DNA from: Pseudomonadota bacterium
GTDB lineage: Bacteria; Pseudomonadota; Alphaproteobacteria; Caulobacterales; Caulobacteraceae
NCBI GenBank assembly: GCA_023433585.1
Contig: JAEZCL010000070.1
Span: 1-29,849, forward strand
Length of the DNA: 29,849 nucleotides
Reading direction: 5' to 3'
Shown here: positions 22,588 through 29,849 of the stretch, one piece after another
How the letters are laid out: every line of letters begins with the position of its first letter
How positions within the stretch are numbered: position 1 is the stretch's first letter
Translations under genes and position numbers: made by a program
Notes under the pieces: generated by a model
Database searches by the model: none
What the model saw: only the letters and a program-made list of their open reading frames with translations
What the model was told of the DNA's origin: nothing

Positions 22588-22986
22588 TCAGCGGTGATGA
22601 GCGACGGGTTCGATGTCAGTCTGGCTGAAATCATCCCCCTTGAACAACAAGGGCGCATTCAGCGACTTCGCCAGGGCGTAGGCGGCGCAGTCGCCCATGT
22701 TGAGCCGGGCAGGATGACGACCCTTGCCGAAGCGAAGATAGGCGGCGTTCGCCAACCGCGCCTGACCGTCGTCGAAAGGTTCAATTTCCACGCGCGCGGA
22801 CTCAAGGAGGCGGCGGACTTTCGCGATATGTTCAGCGCCCACGCGGCCCATGATGACCGTTTCAGATTCAAACACGCTCAAGGCGGATACGCGGCCGTCA
22901 TTGTCCCGGAGCGCCATGGCGAAAGACGCCGATTCCGGCTCGCCCAGCAGGATCGCGACGACGGCCGAACTATCGATGACTATCAA
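22588..22986 (-). CDS. vapC: VapC-type PIN-domain ribonuclease toxin
   Basis: A 132-aa PIN-domain RNase, the toxin of a type II pair. Conserved acidic residues of the PIN fold are visible: IDSSAVVAIL (first Asp), SVFESETVI (Glu), and LNMGDCAAYALAKSLN (Asp) followed by LLFKGDDF (last Asp). The frame is open to 23085, but that extension is arginine-rich and overlaps the antitoxin gene. The PIN domain begins at the TTG at 22986 (read as Met-Ile-Val-Ile-Asp), 16 bases before the antitoxin stop. This overlap and weak start codon are typical of a toxin translated less than its antitoxin. Targets in related VapCs are tRNAs or rRNA. Confidence 0.9.
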   Translation of the reverse strand: MIVIDSSAVVAILLGEPESASFAMALRDNDGRVSALSVFESETVIMGRVGAEHIAKVRRLLESARVEIEPFDDGQARLANAAYLRFGKGRHPARLNMGDCAAYALAKSLNAPLLFKGDDFSQTDIEPVAHHR

Positions 22987-23239
22987 TGACGTCCTGCCAA
23001 AGTTCGTCCGTGATTTCCTTCCCGGATCGCGGATCGAGAACAGGCGCCGCCGCGATTTCCGCCTGAAGCCTCCGCACCTCGGCAAGAAATTCGGCGTCGC
23101 GTTTCTCGCGCACCTTGCGCAACTCCACGACCCGCAACTCCAGGGTTTCCCGCAGGGCTTCGGTCAGGCTCTTGTCCGACAGGCGCGCAACCTCGCGCGC
23201 CAGTTCGTCGGTGCGTCTGTCCTTGATGTTCAGGGCCAT
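22970..23239 (-). CDS. vapB: VapB-family antitoxin
   Basis: An 89-aa antitoxin of the PSK_trans_fac/VapB type. The N-terminal MALNIKDRRTDELAREVARL and SDKSLTEALRETLELRV form the ribbon-helix-helix DNA-binding part, which dimerises and represses its own operon. The later half (VLDPRSGKEITDELWQDVID) should wrap around and block the VapC active site. AGGA stands seven bases before the ATG at 23239; an in-frame ATG at 23272 would add an unlikely acidic leader. It overlaps vapC. Confidence 0.9.
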   Translation of the reverse strand: MALNIKDRRTDELAREVARLSDKSLTEALRETLELRVVELRKVREKRDAEFLAEVRRLQAEIAAAPVLDPRSGKEITDELWQDVIDSHR

Positions 23240-23266
23240 GTCTTCCTGCTCCTCGTCGGGAAGATA

Positions 23267-23301
23267 GCACAAAACAGGAAGACGCGCCTGCTCGTCTTCC
23301 T
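23267..23301 (-). terminator. Terminator at end of cysK
   Basis: On the minus strand AGGAAGACG (23301-23293), an 8-nt loop and CGTCTTCCT (23284-23276) form a perfect 9-bp stem followed by GTTTTGTG. It overlaps the cysK stop codon and separates cysK from vapBC. Confidence 0.75.
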
Positions 23302-24280
23302 ACAGCCCCTCAAACAGGGCCGTGGACAGGTAGCGCTCGGCGAAGTCGGGGATGATCGCGACGATGGTCTTGCCGGCGTTTTCCTCGAGCGCCGCCTGGC
23401 GGAAGGCGGCGACCAGGGCGGCGCCTGAACTGATGCCCACCGGCAGGCCCTCCACCCGCGCCGCGCGGCGGGCCATGTCGAAGGCGTCCTCGTTGGCGAC
23501 CTGCTCCACCCCGTCGATGACCGCGCGGTCGATGATGGAGGGGATGAAGCCGGCGCCCAGGCCCTGGATCTTGTGCGGGCCGGGCGCGCCGCCGGACAGG
23601 ACCGGGCTGTCGGTCGGCTCCACCGCGATGATGCGCACGCCGGGCTTTCTGGCCTTCAGCACCTGGCCCACGCCGGTGATGGTGCCGCCGGTGCCGACGC
23701 CGGAGACGACGATGTCCACCGCCCCGCCGGTGTCGGCCCAGATCTCCTCGGCCGTGGTGGCGCGGTGGATTTCCGGGTTGGCGGGATTGTCGAACTGCTG
23801 CGGCTGGATCGCGCCGGGGGTGGCGGCGACCAGTTCATTGGCCGTGGCGATGGCGCCCTTCATGCCCTTTTCCGCCGGGGTCAGCACCAGCTCGGCGCCC
23901 AGCAGGGCCAGCATCTTGCGCCGCTCCATCGACATGCTCTCGGGCATGACCAGGATCAGCTTGTAGCCCTTGGCCGCCGCGACGAAGGCCAGGGCGATGC
24001 CCGTATTGCCCGATGTCGGCTCGATGATGATCGAACCGGGTTTCAGCTTCCCGGCCTGCTCCAGCGCCTCGATCATGGCCACGCCGATGCGGTCCTTCAC
24101 CGAGGCGATGGGATTGAAGAACTCCAGCTTGGCCAGCACGGCCGCCCTGGGGGCCAGCTCCGCCGACAGACGCGGCAGCCCCACCAGCGGCGTGTCGCCG
24201 ATAGTGTCGATGATCGAGCCATAAACCTTGCCCCGCCCGGACTTCCGATGGCGCGAGGCGTCGTAGGGGGTGTCGGTCAT
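23300..24280 (-). CDS. cysK: Cysteine synthase A (O-acetylserine sulfhydrylase)
   Basis: This PLP enzyme makes L-cysteine from O-acetylserine and sulfide, the last step of cysteine synthesis in the cytoplasm. The 326-aa protein has the PLP lysine in FFNPIASVKDRIG. It also has the substrate loop PTSGNTGIALAFVAA, the phosphate-binding GVGTGGTITGVGQVLK and the C-terminal SSGAALVAAFRQA. Length and motifs match CysK rather than cystathionine beta-synthase, as there is no CBS domain. I chose the ATG at 24280 (MTDTPYDASRH), with AGGAG seven bases upstream, over the open frame to 24334. A terminator overlaps its stop codon. Confidence 0.95.
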   Translation of the reverse strand: MTDTPYDASRHRKSGRGKVYGSIIDTIGDTPLVGLPRLSAELAPRAAVLAKLEFFNPIASVKDRIGVAMIEALEQAGKLKPGSIIIEPTSGNTGIALAFVAAAKGYKLILVMPESMSMERRKMLALLGAELVLTPAEKGMKGAIATANELVAATPGAIQPQQFDNPANPEIHRATTAEEIWADTGGAVDIVVSGVGTGGTITGVGQVLKARKPGVRIIAVEPTDSPVLSGGAPGPHKIQGLGAGFIPSIIDRAVIDGVEQVANEDAFDMARRAARVEGLPVGISSGAALVAAFRQAALEENAGKTIVAIIPDFAERYLSTALFEGL

Positions 24281-24343
24281 GGCGGGGCTCCTGTCTGAAG
24301 GCGATTGACCGGAATAAATAGGCGTTTCCCCCACGCGGCAAAG

Positions 24344-24490
24344 TCAGAAAAGCTCATGGCGCGGGCCATGTCCGCTGAACGCGCCCCAGGCCAGGGCGGT
24401 TCGCCGCCAGGGAAACCAGCGCATCAGCGCGGGCCGGGCGGACCCGGTCCGGCAGTGATGCAGGACGTCCAGTTCGGCGAAATTCGTCAT
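24344..24490 (-). CDS. Possible small protein (48 aa)
   Basis: An open frame starting MTNFAELDVLHHCRTGSA and ending HGPRHELF. AGGAG stands eight bases before the ATG at 24490, and third codon positions are mostly G or C, as in the neighbours. A second frame (from the ATG at 24494) is also open but has poorer codon use. No family is recognised. It sits alone between cysK and the exporter gene in about 290 bp otherwise without genes. Confidence 0.35.
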   Translation of the reverse strand: MTNFAELDVLHHCRTGSARPALMRWFPWRRTALAWGAFSGHGPRHELF

Positions 24491-24574
24491 CCATCAGGCT
24501 CCTGTGACGAAATCAGGCGGGAGGAAGCCTGAAATGGCCGGGAAGCGCAATGGAATCCGGGCTAGAGACGGCCC

Positions 24575-25487
24575 ATGACCACCGCTTCTCCGCCCCTGCG
24601 CGCCGGGCCGGCCTGGACGACCTTCATCCCCTATATGGCTCTGGCCGGGGCGATGCTGTCGCTGGCGTTCGGCACCTCGTTCGCCAAGCAGTTGTTCCCG
24701 ATGATCGGGGCGGCGGGGACGTCGACCCTGCGCGTCAGCCTGGCGGCCATCCTGCTGATGGCCGTGTTCCGGCCCTGGCGGGCTGAGGCTGACCCGCGAC
24801 GACGTGGGACGGGTGGCGCTGTTCGGCCTGTTCCTGGGGGCCATGAACCTGACCTTCTACATGTCGCTGAGGACCATTCCGTTGGGGCTGGCCCTGGCCA
24901 TTGAATTCATGGGGCCGCTGACCCTGGCGTTGCTGGGGGCGCGGCGGCCGATTCATTTCCTGTGGGTCGTCTGTGCGGCGGCGGGACTGCTGATGCTGCT
25001 GCCCCTGCGGTCCGGCGTCGGCGCGCTGGACCCCGTCGGCGTCGGTTTCGCCCTGGCCGCGGCGGTCTGCTGGGCGCTCTATATCGTCTGCGGCAAGCGG
25101 CTGGGCGGCATTCCGGCCGGGCCGTCGGTGGCCATGGGCATGAGCGTGGCGGCGGTGGTGATCCTGCCGTTCGGCGCCGCGGAGGCGGGAACGGCCCTTT
25201 TGGCGCCGTCGATCCTGATGCTGGCCCTGGTGGTGGCGGTGGCCTCCAGCGCCGTACCCTATCTGCTGGACATGATCGCCATGCGCGGGATGCCCAAGCG
25301 GACGTTCGGCGTGCTGCTGAGCGGCGAGCCCGCCGTCGGCGCTCTGGCCGGGATGGTGTTCCTGCACGAACAACTGACAGGAACCCAGTGGCTGGCCATC
25401 GCCGCCATCATCGCCGCCTCGGCCGGGGCGGTCATGACCACGACGCGCGAGAAGGCCGCCCAGGCGCCGGTTCCCGCCGCCGGCTGA
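24575..25487 (+). pseudogene. EamA/RhtA-type exporter gene with a frameshift
   Basis: This is a ten-helix drug/metabolite transporter of the EamA family, resembling RhtA-like amino-acid exporters. The first part (MTTASPPLRAGPAWTTFIPY to VFRPWR) holds two helices in one frame. The rest (LRLTRDDVGRVALFGLFLGA, then MNLTFYMSLRTIPLGL to the end) continues in the next frame. The two join cleanly if one G is removed from TGGCGGGCTG near 24778-24783, giving a protein of about 303 aa. The second EamA domain (PVGVGFALAAAVCWALYIVC to IIAASAGAVM) is intact. Either the gene is broken by a one-base insertion in a short G run, or the base is a sequencing error. Nothing else in the gene is degraded, so I slightly favour an error. 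It is followed by fliI after 83 bp. Confidence 0.8.
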
Positions 25488-25570
25488 CACCCTGTTCCTT
25501 CACCCCCGATTAACCGTTTCGCAGCAATTGTTAACGCCGAACGGGCTGTTCAGCGCCTTGGGGGCTAGTC

Positions 25571-26926
25571 TTGCGCAATCTTGTCGCCGCTGTGGAGGCT
25601 GTGGATCCGCTGGTCGTGACCGGGAAGGTCGCGGGCGTGTCGGGGCTGCTGATCGAGGCGCGCGGGGGCTTGAGCCGGCTGGCGGTCGGGGCGCGGGCCG
25701 AGATCGAGGTCGGGCGGCGCGGGGCGCCGGGGGTGCCGGCCGAGGTGGTGGGGTTCCGGGATTCCAAGGCCCTGCTGATGCCCTATGGCCCGGTCGAGGG
25801 CGTGGCGCCCGGCGCCGACATCCGCATCCTGGACGTGGCCGCCAGCGTGCGGCCGACCACGGCCTGGCTTGGCCGCATCATCGACGCTTTCGGCCAACCC
25901 ATCGACGGCAAGGGACCGCTGCCGCCCGGCCCGGCGCCCTATCCGCTGAGGGCCAGCCCGCCGCCGGCCCATTCGCGCGGCCGGGTGGGCGAGCGGCTGG
26001 ACCTGGGCGTGCGGTCCATGGACGTGTTCACCACCACCTGTAGAGGGCAAAGACTGGGCATCTTCGCCGGGTCGGGCGTGGGCAAGTCGGTGCTCTTGTC
26101 CATGCTGGCGCGCCAGGCGACCTGCGACGTGGTGGTGGTGGGCCTGATCGGCGAACGGGGCCGGGAGGTGCGCGAGTTCATCGAGGAGACCCTGGGCGAG
26201 GAGGGCCTGCGCCGCGCGGTGGTGGTGGTGGCCACCTCGGACGAGCCCGCCCTGAAGCGGCGCCAGGCGGCCTATATGACCATGGCCGTGGCCGAATATT
26301 TCCGCGACCAGGATCTGGAGGTCCTGTGCCTGATGGACTCCGTCACCCGGTTTGCGATGGCCCAGCGCGAGATCGGCCTGGCCGCGGGCGAGCCGCCGAC
26401 CACCAAGGGTTATACGCCGACGGTCTTTTCCGAACTGCCCAAGCTGCTGGAGCGGGCCGGGCCGGGGCCGATCCGGCCGGACGGAACCCAGGCCGGGCCG
26501 ATCACCGCCCTGTTCACCGTGCTGGTGGACGGCGGCGACCATGACGAGCCCATCGCCGACGCCGTGCGCGGGATTCTGGACGGGCACATCGTCATGGACA
26601 GGAAGATCGCCGAGCGCGGCCGTTTCCCCGCCATCGACGTGCTGAAATCGGTCAGCCGGACCCTGCCCGAATGCCAGACCCCGCCCGAGCGCGAACTGAA
26701 CCGCCGCGCGCGCCAGTGCCTCAGCGCCTATTCGGACATGGAGGAGCTGATCCGCATCGGCGCCTACCGCGCCGGGGCCGACCCCATCGTCGACCGCGCC
26801 ATCGCCCTGAACCCCGCCCTGGAAGACTTCCTCGGTCAGGACAAGGACGACGTGACGCGCATGGCCGACTCATTCGATCGTCTCGAAGCCATTCTCAACC
26901 AGGGCATGATCCCGCCGGAGGACTAA
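25571..26926 (+). CDS. fliI: Flagellar export ATPase FliI
   Basis: FliI is the hexameric ATPase of the flagellar type III export apparatus; it unfolds or releases substrates at the membrane base. The 451-aa product resembles F1-beta. The Walker A is FAGSGVGKSVLL, Walker B is VLCLMDSVTRF, and GLIGERGREVREF and GEPPTTKGYTPTVFSELPKL are typical of FliI. The start is a TTG at 25571 (TTGCGCAATC, MRNLVAA), with GGGG nine bases upstream; no ATG lies near. It is followed after 3 bp by fliJ in the same operon. The remaining flagellar genes are not in this window. Confidence 0.96.
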   Translation: MRNLVAAVEAVDPLVVTGKVAGVSGLLIEARGGLSRLAVGARAEIEVGRRGAPGVPAEVVGFRDSKALLMPYGPVEGVAPGADIRILDVAASVRPTTAWLGRIIDAFGQPIDGKGPLPPGPAPYPLRASPPPAHSRGRVGERLDLGVRSMDVFTTTCRGQRLGIFAGSGVGKSVLLSMLARQATCDVVVVGLIGERGREVREFIEETLGEEGLRRAVVVVATSDEPALKRRQAAYMTMAVAEYFRDQDLEVLCLMDSVTRFAMAQREIGLAAGEPPTTKGYTPTVFSELPKLLERAGPGPIRPDGTQAGPITALFTVLVDGGDHDEPIADAVRGILDGHIVMDRKIAERGRFPAIDVLKSVSRTLPECQTPPERELNRRARQCLSAYSDMEELIRIGAYRAGADPIVDRAIALNPALEDFLGQDKDDVTRMADSFDRLEAILNQGMIPPED

Positions 26927-26929
26927 CCC

Positions 26930-27340
26930 ATGACCACCTGGGCCCAATCCCTGATCCGCATCTCCAACTACGAGGTCGAGACGCTGCAGAAGCGGCTGGC
27001 CGAGATCACCACGCGGCGGGCGTCCGCCGAGATGCGGCTGGCGGTGCTGGACGCCGAAGCCGAGGTGGAGCGCGAGCGGGGCCGTCACGATACGGACGCC
27101 GGGATGCTGCTGAGCGCCTATCTGACGGGCTGGAAAGCGCGCAAGGATGCGGCCGAGGCCGACCTGACGGTGCTGGACGCCGAGGAGGCGGGCGCCCGCG
27201 ACGCCCTGACCGCCGCCTTCGAGGAGCTGAAGAAGTTCGAGCATGTGGCCGAGGTCACGCGCCTGAACCGCCTGGCCGCCGCCGCCAAGCGCGAAACCGC
27301 CGCCTTCGACGAACTGGGCCTGAGACGCCACGCGGGGTGA
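26930..27340 (+). CDS. fliJ: Flagellar export protein FliJ
   Basis: A 136-aa coiled-coil protein, the central stalk of the flagellar export ATPase, equivalent to the gamma subunit of F1. Almost the whole chain is a charged helical hairpin: LQKRLAEITTRRASAEMRL, LDAEAEVERERGRH, then WKARKDAAEADLTVLDAEEA and FEELKKFEHVAEVTRLNRLA. Weak primary similarity is normal for FliJ, so identity rests on the coiled coil, size and position 3 bp behind fliI. The start is the ATG at 26930, preceded by CCGGAGGAC near the end of fliI. Confidence 0.88.
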   Translation: MTTWAQSLIRISNYEVETLQKRLAEITTRRASAEMRLAVLDAEAEVERERGRHDTDAGMLLSAYLTGWKARKDAAEADLTVLDAEEAGARDALTAAFEELKKFEHVAEVTRLNRLAAAAKRETAAFDELGLRRHAG

Positions 27341-27353
27341 TCCTGCTCCATCC

Positions 27354-27463
27354 CCCCGTCATTCCCGCCCTTGTGGCGGGAATCCATAAACACGGGACGC
27401 TCCCGATTCACCTTGCCCTTTCGGAGCATATGGATCGCCGGGACAGGCCCGGCGATGACGGGG
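27354..27463. repeat. REP-like nested inverted repeat downstream of fliJ
   Basis: Outer arms CCCCGTCAT (27354-27362) and ATGACGGGG (27455-27463) enclose two hairpins, CCCGCC-cttgt-GGCGGG and CGCCGGG-acagg-CCCGGCG, plus paired ATCCAT/ATGGAT. The structure is like dispersed palindromic elements that occur between genes in Caulobacterales and relatives. It could end the fliI-fliJ transcript. Another copy is not present in this window. Confidence 0.8.
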
Positions 27464-27523
27464 TGTAGTAGGCTTTCAGCCTAGGCCGCGCTCTCCGGAT
27501 CCCCGGGATAAGCGGAAGATGAG

Positions 27524-29170
27524 TTATTCCGCCGGTTCAGGCTCCGCCGCCGTCAGCGCCACCACCGGCAGGCGCACGGTGAAGGCCGAGCCTTCGCCCA
27601 GGGTGCTGTCCACGCTCAGGCGTCCGCCGTGCAGTTCCGCCAGCGACCGAACCAGGGCCAGGCCCAGGCCGGTGCCCTGCTTCTTCTGGCCCGCGTCCCC
27701 GGCCTGTTCGAACGGGCGGCCCAGGCGGCGCAGATCCTCAGGCGCGATGCCCACGCCGGTGTCGGCCACCACGATTTCGAGATAGGGGCCCACCGCCTCC
27801 ACCGTCGCCGTGACGGCGCCCTGGGCCGGCGTGAATTTCACCGCATTGGCCAGCAGGTTCAGCGCAATCTGCTTCAGCGCCCGCCGGTCGGCCATGACGG
27901 TCACGGCCTCGGACGGCAGCACGCTGTTCAGGCTCACGCCCTTCTCGTCGGCGTTCAGCCGCACCATGGCCACGGCTTCGGACACCGCGTCGCGCGCGTC
28001 GAAGCGCTCCAGCGCCAGCTCGTAGCGGTCCGCCTCGATCTTTGAGACGTCCAGCACGTCGTTGATGACGGCCAGCAGGTGCCCGCCCGCCTCGTGGATC
28101 GAGACGGCGTATTCGGCGTATTTCTCGGGCAGCGGGCCGAACAGGCGCTGGCGCATGATGTCGGAAAAGCCGACCACGGCGTTCAGCGGCGTACGCAGTT
28201 CATGGCTCATGGCGGCCAGGAAGCGGGTCTTGCCCTTGTCGCGGGCCTCGGCCTCGACCCGGGCGGCGTCCAGCGCCGCTTCACGCGCATACTGGACGGT
28301 GGCGTCGTGAAGCTGGGCGATCACCCGCCCGTCCGTCAACCGCTTCAGGGCCAGCAGGATCCGGCGGTCCAGCGCCTCGCGCGGGGCGAACCGCGTCTGG
28401 GCCTCCAGGCCCGACAGGGCCTTGTCCAGGCCGGACAGGACCGCAGGCCGGTCCGGCGCATGGACGGCGGCGATCAGCCCCTGATCGAACAGCGCCGCCG
28501 CATCCAGCCCCGGCGGTGGCGCCCCGTAGGCGGCCAGCACCCGTCCGGACGGTTCCAGCACCAGGGTCAGGCCCGGCTGGCCCAGCAGCACCGCCTCGCT
28601 GCGCGCCATGGCCGCCTCGGCCCGCGCCAGGCGCTTCAGCCGCGCGCTGAAGGACAGGCGCAGAGCCAGGGCCGCAGCCCCCGCCGTCAGCACCCCCGAC
28701 AGGGCGGCCAGAACCGGCGCCTCGACGGCCGGGGCGCCGATCAGCACGCTCGCCAGCCCGCCTGCGGCGGCCAGGGCCGAGCCCAGGGCGCCCATCTGGG
28801 CCAGACGCAGGCCGCCCAGCGCCAGGCCCGCCGCCAACGGCATGAAGACGAACCCGCCCAGGGGGCCGCCGACGCCCCCGGACAACGCCGCCGCCGCGAC
28901 GGCCCCCAGGCTCCAGCCCGTCAGCAGGATCAGGCGCGGCCTGAATCCGTCCCGGCGCAGCAACAGCAGCCCGCCCAGCCCCGGCGCCGTCATGGCCAAC
29001 AGAGCGATGGCCGTCAGTCCCTCCGCGCCCGCGCCGATGAAACGCCCGCCCAGCGCCAGCGCCGCGCAGGCGGCGGCCCAGCCCACGTGCCACATGGCCA
29101 GGGCGGGCGCACCGCCGGTCACGGGCGCATCGGCGGCGGTCTCCGGCGTGCTGGCGTGGCTGTCGATCAA
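27524..29170 (-). CDS. Membrane sensor histidine kinase
   Basis: A 548-aa kinase. The first ~170 residues contain about six hydrophobic segments (WHVGWAAACAALALGG, GLTAIALLAMTAPGLGGLLL, LILLTGWSLGAVAAAAL and others) with very short loops, so the sensing unit is in the membrane. A PAS-like cytoplasmic stretch (LGQPGLTLVLEPSGRVLAAY) follows. The dimerisation domain has its phosphorylated His in AAMSHELRTPLNAVVGFSD. The ATPase shows NLLANAVKFTP, VADTGVGI and GTGLGLALVRSLAELHGG. There is no receiver, so a separate response regulator is needed, and none lies nearby. The start is probably the TTG at 29170; the ATG at 29095 (MWHVGWAAA) is the alternative. It is convergent with fliJ and divergent from sufE. 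Confidence 0.92.
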   Translation of the reverse strand: MIDSHASTPETAADAPVTGGAPALAMWHVGWAAACAALALGGRFIGAGAEGLTAIALLAMTAPGLGGLLLLRRDGFRPRLILLTGWSLGAVAAAALSGGVGGPLGGFVFMPLAAGLALGGLRLAQMGALGSALAAAGGLASVLIGAPAVEAPVLAALSGVLTAGAAALALRLSFSARLKRLARAEAAMARSEAVLLGQPGLTLVLEPSGRVLAAYGAPPPGLDAAALFDQGLIAAVHAPDRPAVLSGLDKALSGLEAQTRFAPREALDRRILLALKRLTDGRVIAQLHDATVQYAREAALDAARVEAEARDKGKTRFLAAMSHELRTPLNAVVGFSDIMRQRLFGPLPEKYAEYAVSIHEAGGHLLAVINDVLDVSKIEADRYELALERFDARDAVSEAVAMVRLNADEKGVSLNSVLPSEAVTVMADRRALKQIALNLLANAVKFTPAQGAVTATVEAVGPYLEIVVADTGVGIAPEDLRRLGRPFEQAGDAGQKKQGTGLGLALVRSLAELHGGRLSVDSTLGEGSAFTVRLPVVALTAAEPEPAE

Positions 29171-29349
29171 GGCAGGGACGGTCCGTGGTCTTCCGCAGCG
29201 GCGGGATGAAGGATCGGCGAGAGTAGTGACCGGGGCCGGGGGCGGCGAGGACGCTCGCTCGTCAGGCGATCAGATTCCAGTGGACCGTCCCCACGCGGCT
29301 GGGGACGCCCGCGGTTGTGGCGAGGCGGCGCGGCCGCTATCTGCCCCTC

Positions 29350-29793
29350 ATGATCGTTTCGCCCCCGCCCGCCCCGGACCAGAGCATCGACGACACCCTG
29401 GCCGAACTGGTCGAGGAATTCGACCTGCTGGGCGACTGGGAGCCGCGCATCGAATACGTCATCGAACTGGGCAGGGAACTCGATCCCCTGCCCGACTTCG
29501 CCCGCGTCGAGGCCAACAAGGTGCCCGGCTGCGCCGCCCAGGTGTGGCTGCATGTGATGCGTCAGGACGGCCGCCTGATCTTCCTGGCGGATTCCGACAG
29601 CCACCTGTCCAAGGGCAACATCGCGCTGTTGCTGCGGCTTTACTCCGGCCGCACGCCGGACGAAATTCTGGCCTTCGACGCCCGCGCCGCCATGGACCGC
29701 CTGGGCCTGCCCCAGGCCCTGACCCTCCAGCGCGCCAACGGCCTGAACGCCATGATCGGCCGGATCAGGGCGGAAGCGGCGGCGGGGGCCTGA
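29350..29793 (+). CDS. sufE: Cysteine desulfuration protein SufE
   Basis: SufE accepts persulfide sulfur from the desulfurase SufS and passes it on for iron-sulfur cluster assembly in the cytoplasm. The 147-aa protein has the catalytic cysteine in NKVPGCAAQVWLHV, matching the SufE signature. The flanking DDTLAELVEEFDLLGDWEPR and IEYVIELGREL, and the later FLADSDSHLSKGNIALLLRL, are typical. The ATG at 29350 is preferred over the in-frame start at 29317, which adds an arginine-rich leader. No other suf gene is seen; the contig ends soon after. Confidence 0.95.
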   Translation: MIVSPPPAPDQSIDDTLAELVEEFDLLGDWEPRIEYVIELGRELDPLPDFARVEANKVPGCAAQVWLHVMRQDGRLIFLADSDSHLSKGNIALLLRLYSGRTPDEILAFDARAAMDRLGLPQALTLQRANGLNAMIGRIRAEAAAGA

Positions 29794-29804
29794 ACTGAGG
29801 GCGT

Positions 29805-29849
<45 letters not shown>

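Noticed and set aside
24365..24494. 46-aa frame from the ATG at 24494
   Set aside because: Its codon third positions fit this genome worse than the overlapping 48-aa frame, and the AGGAG is closer than ideal.

Overview
The window is a GC-rich alphaproteobacterial chromosome fragment, most likely Caulobacterales and probably Brevundimonas. The signs are a GTTC-N7-GTTC SOS box at recA, a MucR regulator, a DUF2336 protein, a large carbohydrate-type TonB receptor, fliI-fliJ and several hybrid or membrane histidine kinases. The two ends are poly-C (1-21) and poly-G (29807-29847). I read these as poly-G sequencing artefacts at both ends of a complete contig.

The central discovery is an 11.84-kb transposon at 1317-13154. 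It has imperfect 42-bp terminal inverted repeats (36 of 42 bases identical) and a perfect 14-bp target-site duplication (1303-1316 and 13155-13168). Its core genes are a Cas1 homologue with no Cas2 and no CRISPR array, a family B DNA polymerase with intact exonuclease and polymerase motifs, an HNH nuclease and two putative DNA-binding proteins. These are the hallmarks of a casposon, a self-synthesising transposon that uses Cas1 as its integrase. It landed in what was a 36-bp gap between the stop codon of a hybrid histidine kinase and the SOS box of recA, and left both intact.

Layout of the element, left to right: left repeat; XRE regulator; divergent secreted MORN-like protein; Cas1 and a 427-aa unknown protein (minus strand); a divergent plus-strand operon of a 189-aa putative HTH protein, HNH nuclease and PolB; a McrB-N/DUF3883 nuclease-like protein; a secreted protein with seven-residue NS-x-[RK]-Y repeats; a complete retron (reverse transcriptase, an NDT-like effector of the Ec86/St85 type, and an msr-msd RNA that I could fold by eye with perfect 9-nt a1/a2 repeats); a gene-free stretch; right repeat. 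The element therefore seems to be a casposon carrying anti-phage cargo, with the retron as its right-end module. The retron effector has visibly lower GC than the casposon core.

Outside the element are ordinary chromosomal genes. Left: recA. Right: hybrid histidine kinase, TonB-dependent receptor, a GH10 xylanase-methyltransferase pair, mucR, DUF2336 protein, vapBC, cysK, a frameshifted EamA/RhtA-type exporter, fliI-fliJ, a REP-like inverted repeat, a membrane histidine kinase and sufE.
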